Below are positions 16,052 to 23,991 of a DNA stretch of 64,000 bases, piece by piece (position 1 is the first letter of the stretch; every line of letters begins with the position of its first letter). Made by a program: the position numbers and the translations under genes. Source of the DNA: Cryptosporangium phraense (GTDB lineage: Bacteria; Actinomycetota; Actinomycetes; Mycobacteriales; Cryptosporangiaceae); the NCBI RefSeq assembly GCF_006912135.1, contig NZ_VIRS01000013.1, positions 62,001 through 126,000 of the forward strand. The letters are read 5' to 3'. A model generated the notes under the pieces. It worked only from the letters and a program-made list of their open reading frames with translations, was not told the DNA's origin and ran no database searches.

Positions 16052-17584
16052 TCAGGGGGCTGGGGTGTGGTGCCACTGGGGTGTCGTGGTGGCGGGCGCG
16101 AAGGGGCGGGTGAACCAGACGTCGCCGGTGGCGCTCCGGGCGAACAGGACCACCTGGTTCGGGGCGGTCGACGTTACGGCGCCGCCGTCGGTGGCGAGCG
16201 GGCCGGAACCCGAAATCTTCTGGTCGATCCAGCGCCAGGACTGCGTCTGAGCGTCCCAGCGGTTGAGCCACACCTGGTTCTGCCCGGTCTGGACGAACAG
16301 CAGCAGGTCGTCGCCGGGGCCCGGGAGCGCACCCAGGGCACCGCCGATCGTGGCGCCGGCCGTGGGCGGCCGGCCCTGGAGCTGCCAGTTCCACGAGGTG
16401 CCGTTCCAGCGACGCACCCAGACGTTGCCGTCGGAGGCCCGGACGAACTCGTGCGGCAGCCGGTCACCCTGGGCGGTGCCGCCCAGCAACAGTTCCACCC
16501 GCGTGCCGGGCGGCGCGCCGAGACCTTCCCAGCGCCACTTGCCGGCGAAGAACGGGTGCCGGAGCGTGCCGTCGGCGCCGATCACGAAGATGTGGGTATT
16601 GGCGCCACCCTCGTTCGAGAACACCGAACCGGCGGACGCGATCGTGGTGCTGCCCGGCTGTCCGAGATCTCCCCACCCGGCGGTCCGCCGCTGGTACAGG
16701 TGCTCGTCGCGACCGCGGACGAAGACCGAGGCGATGTTGCCCGGCTCGGCCAGCGCACCGACCGGCCCGGCGATCGGAACGCCGTCCGGGCCGCCGAGGT
16801 CCGACCACGACCACGACGAGCCGAGGCCCTCGCCGGCCCAGACGTGCTCGCCGGCCAGGACGTAGGCCCGCGCCCGGGAGCCGCCGTCGAGCGCGATGAC
16901 CCCGACGCCCGCGGTGATCGGCCTGCCGTCCGGGTGCTTGACGTTCGTCCAGGTGCCGGCGCCGCCGTCGGCGGTGAACTGCCAGAGATCGCCGGCGGCA
17001 CTTCGGACGAAGTACGTGGCCCGGCCTCCGCCGGTGGCCACCGCGCCGAGCGTCTCGGCGAACCTCGTCGTCGGCGCGGGCGACCCGCCGGGGGACCGGG
17101 ACGGGCCGGGAGTCGCCGTGTCCTCCGACGAGTCCGGCCGCAGCACCAGGAACGCCACCGTGGACAGCACGACCGCGAGCACGACGGCGGCGATCGCGTA
17201 GGGCACCCACCGGCGCTTCGGCGGCACGACCGTGGCCGGGACGACGAACGTGACCCGTCCGCTGGACCGCATCGTGTCCTCGGGTGCGGTGTCGGTGTTC
17301 GTGGAATAGACCCGGCCGGTGAGGTCGTACTGCCCGGGCGGGGTGCCCGGCGGGATCGCCACCCGGACGAGGAACACGACCGTGCCGTTCTGGCCGGGCA
17401 CGAGCCGCTGCGGCTGCTCGACGCTGAACCAGGACTTGTCGGCACCCGGCCCGGGGACGGCGTCGAACCGCACGGTGTCGTCGACCACCCCGGTGTTCGT
17501 GACCGTGAACGTCGACTCGCCCCGGAGGGTCGCGTCGATCGGGATCTGGGCCGCACCGGCGTCGACGGTCCACGTCGTCGTCAC
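16052..17584 (-). CDS. Membrane-anchored beta-propeller protein
   Basis: A 510-residue protein in three parts. Residues 1-115 are an Ig-like beta domain (RGESTFTVTNTGVVDDTVRF). A single membrane helix lies at about 128-148, preceded by PKRRW, which by the positive-inside rule puts the N-terminus in the cytoplasm. After a Ser/Pro linker, residues 175-510 are repeated W-rich blades (DLWQFT, LYQRR, VWVRRWNGTSWNW, VWLNRWD) resembling DUF346/PLL-like propellers that bind sugars. I choose GTG 17584 because upstream codons to ATG 17722 lose the high third-position GC, although GAAAGG precedes 17722. It may tether or dock the injection apparatus at the cell surface. Confidence 0.75.
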   Translation of the reverse strand: MTTTWTVDAGAAQIPIDATLRGESTFTVTNTGVVDDTVRFDAVPGPGADKSWFSVEQPQRLVPGQNGTVVFLVRVAIPPGTPPGQYDLTGRVYSTNTDTAPEDTMRSSGRVTFVVPATVVPPKRRWVPYAIAAVVLAVVLSTVAFLVLRPDSSEDTATPGPSRSPGGSPAPTTRFAETLGAVATGGGRATYFVRSAAGDLWQFTADGGAGTWTNVKHPDGRPITAGVGVIALDGGSRARAYVLAGEHVWAGEGLGSSWSWSDLGGPDGVPIAGPVGALAEPGNIASVFVRGRDEHLYQRRTAGWGDLGQPGSTTIASAGSVFSNEGGANTHIFVIGADGTLRHPFFAGKWRWEGLGAPPGTRVELLLGGTAQGDRLPHEFVRASDGNVWVRRWNGTSWNWQLQGRPPTAGATIGGALGALPGPGDDLLLFVQTGQNQVWLNRWDAQTQSWRWIDQKISGSGPLATDGGAVTSTAPNQVVLFARSATGDVWFTRPFAPATTTPQWHHTPAP

Positions 17585-17750
17585 GCTGCGGCCGATCCGG
17601 AAGCGTCGAACCAGGACGTCATGAGGACCTCGATCCTGCGACAGAAATGGGTCCGGGCACGCCGGTGGCGACTCTCCGGCCGGGCCATGGTACGGCTGAC
17701 GATGATCCAACACCATGGCCATCTACCTGGCCTTTCACTTCAGCCACAGT

Positions 17751-17791
17751 GGACACAATGGGTGTCCTACCCGGACTCGCCGTGCTACAAC
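17751..17791 (+). promoter_or_regulatory. Putative promoter/operator of the CIS operon
   Basis: Inverted repeat GGACAC-AATGG-GTGTCC at 17751-17767 followed by a possible -10 element TACAAC at 17786-17791, about 29 bases before the first GTG start. This 235-bp divergent region serves both the rightward CIS operon and the leftward propeller/deaminase pair. Promoter assignment is by eye only. Confidence 0.35.
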
Positions 17792-17819
17792 TCGCTCCGG
17801 GCCCGGAGGGGGTGAGGCT

Positions 17820-18521
17820 GTGACGCCTGCGGACGAAGGACCGATCCGATCGGCGGTGGAGGAGCTCGCGGGCTGGCTCGGCGCCATCTCCGGCAAGCCC
17901 GTGCAGGTCCGGACGCCGCCGCCCGCCCCCGAGGAGGACGACGTCACGCTGTGGGCGATCGAGCTCCGGTCCCGGCGCCGGACGGCCGGCACCGGTGAGC
18001 GGCATCCGTACCGGTTCGTGATCCGCTGTCTGGTGACCGCCGAGCTCTCGGTGCTGGACCGGATCCTGACCGCGGCCGTCGTCGACGGACGGCCGATCAG
18101 CCCGGAGCCGCTCGACCTCGGCGTGTGGGCCGCGCTGGGCACGGTGCCCCGTCCCGGACTGCTCCTCGAGGTCCCCGCCGTCGTCGCCTACCCGCGCCCC
18201 GCGGTCCCGCTGGTCCACGACCCGCTGACGTTGCGGACCGCCGACGCCCGGGCGGTGGACGGCACCGTTCTCGGCGCCGGCGATCGTCCGCTCGCCGCCC
18301 TGCGGATCGAGGCCGTCGGCTCCGGGCGCAGCACGCACACCGACGCCCGCGGCCGGTTCCGGCTGGCCGGCCTGCCCGCCGACGGCTCGCTACGCATCCG
18401 GATCGGCGGTCGCGGCCGGCAGTTCGTCGCGGTCGTGTCGCCCGTCCTCGGCGAGCCGCTGGTCATCCGGTGCCCGATCGGGAACGTCCCGTCCACTTCC
18501 GCAGGAGGAGCGCATGCCTAG
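17820..18521 (+). CDS. CIS cap/terminator-like protein with Cpe-regulatory-like domain
   Basis: A 233-residue soluble protein. Residues 1-125 (VEELAGWLGAISGKPVQVRT, then HPYRFVIRCLVTAELSVLDR) resemble the DUF4255/Pvc16 N-terminal domain that caps injection tubes. The C-terminal ~70 residues (ALRIEAVGSGRSTHTDARGR, then FRLAGLP) form a carboxypeptidase-regulatory-like beta domain. GGAGGGGGTGAGG before GTG 17820 is a strong ribosome site. It overlaps the sheath gene by 8 bp. The cap function is inferred from position and weak similarity. Confidence 0.65.
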   Translation: MTPADEGPIRSAVEELAGWLGAISGKPVQVRTPPPAPEEDDVTLWAIELRSRRRTAGTGERHPYRFVIRCLVTAELSVLDRILTAAVVDGRPISPEPLDLGVWAALGTVPRPGLLLEVPAVVAYPRPAVPLVHDPLTLRTADARAVDGTVLGAGDRPLAALRIEAVGSGRSTHTDARGRFRLAGLPADGSLRIRIGGRGRQFVAVVSPVLGEPLVIRCPIGNVPSTSAGGAHA

Positions 18522-19680
18522 CTACTTCTCGCCCGGGATCTACGTCGAGGAGGTTGCCGGTGGCGCCCGTCCTATCGGCGCCGTCGGCACCAGCACCGCG
18601 GGCTTCGTCGGCGTCGCACCGGATCCCGAGGCCCGGGTCGACGAGGCGGTCGCGATCGGGAGCTGGACCGAGTTCCTCCGGATCTTCGCCTCGATCGACG
18701 ATGCCCCGAGCACCGTGCTCGCCCGGGCCGTGTTCGGCTTCCTCGACAACGGCGGCTCGCGCTGTTACGTCGTCAACACCGGCGAGTCCGCCGAGCTGGC
18801 CGGCACCGGGAATCGTCGCACCGGTCTGCAGCTCCTCGAAGCGGTGGACGAGATCGCGATCGTCGCCGCGCCGGGCCAGTCCGACCCGGCGTCCTACGAG
18901 GCGCTGCTGACGCACTGCGAGCAGCTCCGCGACCGGGTGGCGATCCTCGATCCGCCCGAGTCGGCGTCGGACGTCAGCGCGCTCACCCAGGTGGCCCTGA
19001 TCGGCGAGGAGGAGGCACTGCGTCCGCGGCAGTCCGACTACGGCGCGCTGTACTTCCCGTGGCTCCAGGTTCGCGATCCGCTCACCGGGGAGGTCGTCGC
19101 CACGCCCCCCAGCGGGCACCTGGCCGGGATCTGGGCCCGCAACGACGCGACCCGGGGCGTCCACAAGGCACCGGCGAACGAACCGGTGCGCGGTGCCATC
19201 GGACTCACCCAGCTGGTGACGCGGGCCGAACAGGACGTCCTCAACCCGGCCGGGGTCAACTGCATCCGCGCCTTCGGTGCGGAAGGCATCCGCGTGTGGG
19301 GTGCCCGGACGCTGGCGGCCGAGGCGAGCGAGTGGCGCTACGTCAACGTGCGCCGGCTGTTCAACATGCTGGAGGAGTCGATCGCCGAGGGCACCCGGTG
19401 GATGGTGTTCGAGCCGAACGACTCGTCGCTGTGGCGGTCGATCCGCCGCGACATCGTGGCGTTCCTCACCCGCGTCTGGCGGGACGGGGCACTGCTGGGA
19501 CGCACCCCCGCGGAGGCGTTCTTCGTCCAGTGCGACGAGGAGACCAACCCGCCGGACGTCCGCGATCAAGGGCAGGTGGTCGCGGTGATCGGCGTGGCCG
19601 TGGTGAAGCCGGCCGAGTTCGTCGTCTTCCGGCTCAGCCAGTGGGCCGGTGGCGCAGCCACCGAGACGTTGGGGAGCTGA
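18514..19680 (+). CDS. Contractile tail sheath protein
   Basis: A 388-residue sheath subunit. The N-terminus YFSPGIYVEEV and the sequence ARPIGAVGTSTAGFVGVAP are diagnostic of sheath proteins of phages and eCIS. So are FGFLDNGGSRCYVVN and, near the C-terminus, EWRYVNVRRLFNMLEESI and GQVVAVIGVAVVKPAEFVVF. The polymerised sheath contracts to drive the tube through a target envelope. Only one sheath gene exists here, whereas many eCIS have two or three. GCAGGAGGAGCGC precedes the ATG. Confidence 0.96.
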   Translation: MPSYFSPGIYVEEVAGGARPIGAVGTSTAGFVGVAPDPEARVDEAVAIGSWTEFLRIFASIDDAPSTVLARAVFGFLDNGGSRCYVVNTGESAELAGTGNRRTGLQLLEAVDEIAIVAAPGQSDPASYEALLTHCEQLRDRVAILDPPESASDVSALTQVALIGEEEALRPRQSDYGALYFPWLQVRDPLTGEVVATPPSGHLAGIWARNDATRGVHKAPANEPVRGAIGLTQLVTRAEQDVLNPAGVNCIRAFGAEGIRVWGARTLAAEASEWRYVNVRRLFNMLEESIAEGTRWMVFEPNDSSLWRSIRRDIVAFLTRVWRDGALLGRTPAEAFFVQCDEETNPPDVRDQGQVVAVIGVAVVKPAEFVVFRLSQWAGGAATETLGS

Positions 19681-19683
19681 CCG

Positions 19684-20163
19684 ATGGACGTCGCCGCGCA
19701 GCCGGGGACCTGGGTCGACCCGTACCGGGCCTACCATTTCAAGCTCGTCCTCAACGGGGTCGACAACGGGCACTTCACCGAGGTCTCCGGGCTCGGCGTG
19801 CGGGTCGAGCGGATCGCCTACCGGGAGGCCGGCGCGAACAGCGTGGTCCGGGCGATACCGGGCCGGGTGACGTATTCGCCGGTCGTCCTGCGGTACGGGC
19901 TGACCAGTTCCGGTGAGCTCTGGGACTGGCTGATGACCGCGGTCACCGGCCGGGTGAACCGGCGGAACGTGTCGATCGCGGTGCTGGATCCGACCGGCGC
20001 CGACGAGGTGCTGCGGTGGAACCTGCTGAACGCCTGGCCGCAGGAGTGGCTGGGGGCGCCGCTGGACGCGATGACGCAGGAGCTGGCGGTCGAGACGTTG
20101 GTGCTGGCCCACGAGGGGTTGGAGCGGGAGGTCAGCGGTGGCGCGTCGGTTCCGTCCGCGTAG
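19684..20163 (+). CDS. Tail tube protein (T4 gp19 family)
   Basis: A 159-residue inner-tube protein. Family features are DPYRAYHFKLVLNGVDNGHF, TEVSGLGVRVERIAYREAG, VTYSPVVLRYGLTSSGELWD and the C-terminal NAWPQEWLGAPLDAM. It stacks as hexamers under the sheath. Only one tube gene is present. It starts 4 bases after the sheath stop and overlaps the next gene by 26 bp. Confidence 0.95.
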   Translation: MDVAAQPGTWVDPYRAYHFKLVLNGVDNGHFTEVSGLGVRVERIAYREAGANSVVRAIPGRVTYSPVVLRYGLTSSGELWDWLMTAVTGRVNRRNVSIAVLDPTGADEVLRWNLLNAWPQEWLGAPLDAMTQELAVETLVLAHEGLEREVSGGASVPSA

Positions 20164-20971
20164 TGCGCTGGCGAGTGGCCTGCGCCGGCTCGGGTCCGCC
20201 GCCTACCGGGCCGCGGCCCTCGCCGAGCCGTCGCCGGAGCGGACTTCGGCGGGCGGGCTCCCATCGGGCGGGTCCACGGACGGCGGGGTGCCGGCGCACT
20301 GGGCGGAGGTGGTTGCGGCTCGGGCGCCGGGGCTGCTCGCCGGCGTGGGTGTCGGTACCGGTCGCGGCCGGGTCCGTGCCGCGGCGAGGCCCCCGTCGGC
20401 CGACGGTGATCCGGTCGCGATACCGGCGCCCGGTGGCGGCGAGGCCCGGCCGGTGCGGCGTCCGCGGGAGGCCGCGGCCCGGCCGGCGTCCGGCGAACCG
20501 CGCACGCCGGTCCGTCTGATCGCCGAGGGCGACGGCGCGCGGCGCGCGCTTCCCGATCCGACCGCCTCCCCGACCGTCGACCGGCGATCCGACGCCGCTT
20601 ACGCCGACGTGACGAAGCCCGGCGCGGAGCACACGGGCGCCGGGCGGCCCGTAGTAAAGCGGCCCGGCGCGGAACAGGCGGCTACGCCGTGGCCCCGCCC
20701 GATCGTCACCGGCCGCCCGACCGCGCCTCCGGCCGGCCGACGCCGGCCACCGTCGGACGTCGTCCGGCCGGACGCGCCCGGAACCGCGACCGCGCCGTGG
20801 CCGGTACCACCCCCGACCGACCCGATCGCGCCCGGCGTCCCGGCCGATGCCCTCGAAGGCCACTGGCCCGACCTCCCCGACGACTCGGCGCTCTGGACCC
20901 CGGCCCCCGACCCCGCCCCGGCCGCTCCCGCCCGCCTCGCGCGGCTGGCCCGGGAACAGGCTCGGCGCTGA
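20138..20971 (+). CDS. Pro/Arg/Ala-rich CIS-associated protein
   Basis: A 277-residue, mostly low-complexity protein rich in Pro, Ala, Arg and Gly, starting at GTG with GGGAGG upstream and overlapping the tube gene by 26 bp. Only the two ends look ordered: a basic N-terminus (RFRPRSALASGLRRLGSAAY) and a short C-terminal motif (LEGHWPDLPDDSALW) that may be a binding peptide. Its place between tube and LysM adaptor matches Pvc6 in other systems, but it is far longer. The role is unknown: possibly a flexible linker, assembly scaffold or tape-measure substitute. Confidence 0.62.
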   Translation: MARRFRPRSALASGLRRLGSAAYRAAALAEPSPERTSAGGLPSGGSTDGGVPAHWAEVVAARAPGLLAGVGVGTGRGRVRAAARPPSADGDPVAIPAPGGGEARPVRRPREAAARPASGEPRTPVRLIAEGDGARRALPDPTASPTVDRRSDAAYADVTKPGAEHTGAGRPVVKRPGAEQAATPWPRPIVTGRPTAPPAGRRRPPSDVVRPDAPGTATAPWPVPPPTDPIAPGVPADALEGHWPDLPDDSALWTPAPDPAPAAPARLARLAREQARR

Positions 20972-21696
20972 TGGAACGCGTCGCCTTCCTCATCGACGCC
21001 ACCGGCGAGCGGATCGACTGCCTGCTCAACCCGGAGACCGTCGAGGTCACCCGGCTGGCCGGGGTACGGCCCCGGAGCGCCGACGGCCTGCTCCTGGTGG
21101 GCGCCGACCTGGCCGACGACCCACTGCTGTTCACCGGCGGCGGCCGCACCGAGATCGTCCTCGACCTGCTGTTCGACGTCGACTTCGTCGAGACGCCGAT
21201 CCGCCCGGACGACGTGCGGACGCTGACCCGTCGGCTGTGGGCGCTGGCCGAGAACTCGGTCCGCGAGCGGGGCCGGGTCCGGCCGCCGCGCGTCCGGCTG
21301 GTCTGGGGCAAGAGCTGGAACGTGCCGGGAGTGATCGTCGCGATCGCCGAGCGCTTCGACGCGTTCGCGGTCGGGGGGGCCGCCCGCCGGTCCTGGCTGC
21401 GCCTCAAGCTGGTGCGGGTCGCGGAGCCCGAGCGGCCCGCGCCGGTCGGGTTCGAGCAGGGCCTCCGCGCGCCGGGCGTCCCGACCGTGGCGCCGGGCGG
21501 TGCGGTGGTCGCGATCGGCGACGGGGCCGCCGTACCCGGCTACTCCGGAGTCCGGCTCGACCAGGCCGCGGCGCAAGCCCTCGGTTCGCCCCTGCGCTGG
21601 CGCGAGCTGGCCGACCACAACGGTGTCGCCGACCCGTTCGCGGTGACGCCCGGCACGGCGCTCACCGTCCCGCCCTCTCCGGGAGCGCCCCGATGA
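20971..21696 (+). CDS. LysM-containing CIS tube-baseplate adaptor (Pvc7-like)
   Basis: A 241-residue protein. Residues 1-150 match the CIS tube/adaptor domain (RIDCLLNPETVEVTRLAGVR, then EIVLDLLFDVDFVE, then RVRLVWGKSWNVPGVIVAIA). The C-terminal ~50 residues (LRWRELADHNGVADPFAVTP, then GTALTVPP) are a LysM-like domain. In related particles this protein joins tube and spike. The ATG overlaps the preceding stop as TGATG, and its own stop overlaps the spike gene as ATGA. Confidence 0.88.
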   Translation: MERVAFLIDATGERIDCLLNPETVEVTRLAGVRPRSADGLLLVGADLADDPLLFTGGGRTEIVLDLLFDVDFVETPIRPDDVRTLTRRLWALAENSVRERGRVRPPRVRLVWGKSWNVPGVIVAIAERFDAFAVGGAARRSWLRLKLVRVAEPERPAPVGFEQGLRAPGVPTVAPGGAVVAIGDGAAVPGYSGVRLDQAAAQALGSPLRWRELADHNGVADPFAVTPGTALTVPPSPGAPR

Positions 21697-23195
21697 CCGC
21701 CCCGTCCACCGCCAGGCCCGCCGGTCCCGCCGTGCCCGCCGGGCCCGCTGGGCCCGGCGTGTCGGTCGAGCTCGGCGGCCGGCTCCTGGCCGGTCCCGCG
21801 CGGATCCTCGCGGTGCGGGTCGCGCAACGGCTCAATCAGCCGTCGCAGTGCGAGCTGACCCTCACCGAGGCCCCGCCGTTCCCGCTCGGGCCGGGCACCG
21901 GCCTCGTCCTGCGCATCGAGGGCACGACCACCCCGCTCTTCGACGGCGAGACCACCACGGCCGAGTTCGAGGCCGGTCCGGACGGCGCGGTCCTGGTCCG
22001 CCTCCGCGGCTACGACCGCCTTCATCGCCTCCGGCAGCGTCAGCAGCAGCGCGTCCTCCCGCCGTCGACGCCGGCCGCTCTCGCCCGCCTGCTCGCCGAA
22101 CCGGTCGGCCTGACCGTCGACGCCCCGGCCGACGGCCCGAGCCTGGACGGCCTTCTCCAGCACCGGCAGACCGACCTCGGCCTGCTCCTGCAGGTCTGCG
22201 AACGGACCGGCCGGTACCTCACGGTCGACGGGTCCACCCTGCGCGTGATCACGCTGGCCGGTCACGGCATCCCGATCGCGCTGGAGCTCGGGGGCAACCT
22301 CGGACAGCTGAGCGTGGAGGAGAACCTCGACGCCCCGCTACCGGGTGACACCGCGCTGGGCTGGAACGCCCAGCGCGCCGAAACCCACGTCGGCACCGCC
22401 GAGCCGGCCCGGACCCAGGACCCCGGGAACGTCCGTACCCTGGTCAATCAGCTCGCCGGCACCCCCGAGGAGATCGGCGCGGTCGCCGCGGCCGTCCACG
22501 ACGTCCGGACCGCGTCCGTCCTGGTGGCGACCGGCGTCGCGGACGGTGACCCGAACCTCCGGGCCGGCGCCCGGGTCACGGTCCGCGGCGCGCCGGTGAC
22601 CGTCCCCGGCCCGCTGACCCTCACCGAGGTCACCCACACGATCGACGCCCGCGGCTACCTCTGCGCGTTCACCACCCGGCCGCCCGAGCGTCCCGACCGT
22701 CCGGAACCCGCGAGCGTCACGCTGGGAGCGGTGACCGACGTCCAGGATCCGGACGGCCTGGTCCGCGTCCGCGTCCGGCTACCGGCCTTCGGCGATCTGG
22801 ACGCCGGGTGGCTCCCCGTCGTGTGCCCGGGCGCGGGCGGCGGACGGGGGATCGTCGCACTGCCCGACGTGGGCGACACGGTGCTGGTCGTGCTTCCGGG
22901 CGGCGAACCGTCCGCCGGCCTGGTCCTCGGCTCGCTGTTCGGATCGCTCCGGCCGCCCGACCCGGGGATCCGGGACGGACGGGTCGCCCGGTGGTCGCTG
23001 ACGACGGCGACCGGCCAGTCGGTCGTCCTGGACGACGCCGACGGGTCGCTGCGGCTGGACACCGGCGCGGGCAGCTACCTGCAGCTGGGGCCGGACCGAT
23101 CGATCCTGCACGCCGCGACCGACCTGGTGCTCGAGGCGCCCGGCCACGGGATGACGATCCGGGCCGGCACCGTCGACTTCGAGCACGCCCCCTAG
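21693..23195 (+). CDS. VgrG-like spike protein (baseplate gpV/gpD type)
   Basis: A 500-residue spike subunit. The gp27-like N-terminal half (RILAVRVAQRLNQPSQCELT, then LLQVCERTGRYLTVDGSTLR) is followed by an OB-fold gp5-like region (LGAVTDVQDPDGLVRVRVRL, GWLPVVCPGAGGGRGIVALP). A short beta-helix end follows (SYLQLGPDRSILHAATDLVL). It forms the trimeric puncturing spike. The N-terminal 18 residues are an Ala/Pro/Gly tail. Confidence 0.94.
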   Translation: MTAPSTARPAGPAVPAGPAGPGVSVELGGRLLAGPARILAVRVAQRLNQPSQCELTLTEAPPFPLGPGTGLVLRIEGTTTPLFDGETTTAEFEAGPDGAVLVRLRGYDRLHRLRQRQQQRVLPPSTPAALARLLAEPVGLTVDAPADGPSLDGLLQHRQTDLGLLLQVCERTGRYLTVDGSTLRVITLAGHGIPIALELGGNLGQLSVEENLDAPLPGDTALGWNAQRAETHVGTAEPARTQDPGNVRTLVNQLAGTPEEIGAVAAAVHDVRTASVLVATGVADGDPNLRAGARVTVRGAPVTVPGPLTLTEVTHTIDARGYLCAFTTRPPERPDRPEPASVTLGAVTDVQDPDGLVRVRVRLPAFGDLDAGWLPVVCPGAGGGRGIVALPDVGDTVLVVLPGGEPSAGLVLGSLFGSLRPPDPGIRDGRVARWSLTTATGQSVVLDDADGSLRLDTGAGSYLQLGPDRSILHAATDLVLEAPGHGMTIRAGTVDFEHAP

Positions 23196-23242
23196 CGACC
23201 GAGATCAGCGACCGTCATCAGCCACCGAAGGGCGGTACCACC

Positions 23243-23581
23243 GTGCAACTGCTGACCCGTGAGTCGGCCGTCCGCTGTGACCACGACGGACGCATAGCGT
23301 CGATCGCGTCACAGACCTGGGTGACGGTCGCCGGGGTGCCGGTGCTCGTCGGGGACGATCCGGTGGGCCGGACGATCGACGGCTGCCCGCACGCCGGCCC
23401 GACGATCAAACCCTGCGCCCGGACGCTCGAGGTCTCGACCGGCCACAGCGCGCTGGTCCGGGTCGACGGCGCGCCGGTGGTCCTCGACGTGCTGGCCGGC
23501 CTGACCGACGGCACGCCGCCGGGTCTCGTCCGCTACACCGTCCGGAAGGTAGGGCAGGCGTTCGTGAGCGCGGACCGATGA
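23243..23581 (+). CDS. PAAR-like spike tip protein
   Basis: A 112-residue Gly/Cys/His-containing protein directly after the spike gene. The segment DGCPHAGPTIKPCARTLEVS, then GHSALVRVDGAPVVLDVLAG, resembles PAAR/DUF4280-like tip proteins, with Cys and His that could bind a metal at the point. The size and position fit Pvc10. GTG start with AAGGGCGG upstream; the stop overlaps gp25 as ATGA. Here it precedes gp25, the reverse of the Photorhabdus order. Confidence 0.7.
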   Translation: MQLLTRESAVRCDHDGRIASIASQTWVTVAGVPVLVGDDPVGRTIDGCPHAGPTIKPCARTLEVSTGHSALVRVDGAPVVLDVLAGLTDGTPPGLVRYTVRKVGQAFVSADR

Positions 23582-23991
23582 CGTCCGGATTGCGGTTCCT
23601 CGGCGCGGGGTTCGACGGCGGCGGACCGGGCGGGCTCGCGCTGACCTCGGCCGGCCGGCTGGCCACGGTGGACGGCGCCGCCGCCGTCCGGCAGGCGCTC
23701 CTGATGCTGCTCTCCACCCGCCCCGGCGAACGGCTGCTGCGCCCGACGTACGGCTGCCGGCTGCCCCGGCTGGTCTTCGCGCCGAACGACGACACCACGG
23801 CCGGGCTGGCGATCCATTACGTCCGGGAAGCCGTCGCCGAGTGGGAGCCCCGGGTCGAGGTGCTCGACGTGGACGCCGGCCCGGACCCGGACGCGCCGTC
23901 CCGTCTGCTCGTCCGGCTCGACTACCTGATCCGGGAGAGCCGGACCAGAGACGGGCTGACGCTCGGCGTCGAACTGAGGGCGGACGCATGA
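23578..23991 (+). CDS. GpW/gp25-family baseplate protein
   Basis: A 137-residue baseplate wedge component. Diagnostic features are VRQALLMLLSTRPGERLLRP followed by TYGCRLPRLVF, and the strand IHYVREAVAEWEPRVEVLDV. It links baseplate to the first sheath ring. The gene overlaps both neighbours by 4 bp, which argues for tight stoichiometric translation. Confidence 0.95.
   Translation: MTSGLRFLGAGFDGGGPGGLALTSAGRLATVDGAAAVRQALLMLLSTRPGERLLRPTYGCRLPRLVFAPNDDTTAGLAIHYVREAVAEWEPRVEVLDVDAGPDPDAPSRLLVRLDYLIRESRTRDGLTLGVELRADA

Noticed and set aside
17585-17722. Longer N-terminus for the propeller protein from ATG 17722
   Set aside because: A GAAAGG site precedes it, but third-position GC drops sharply over these codons and the added residues look unlike a domain; GTG 17584 is preferred.
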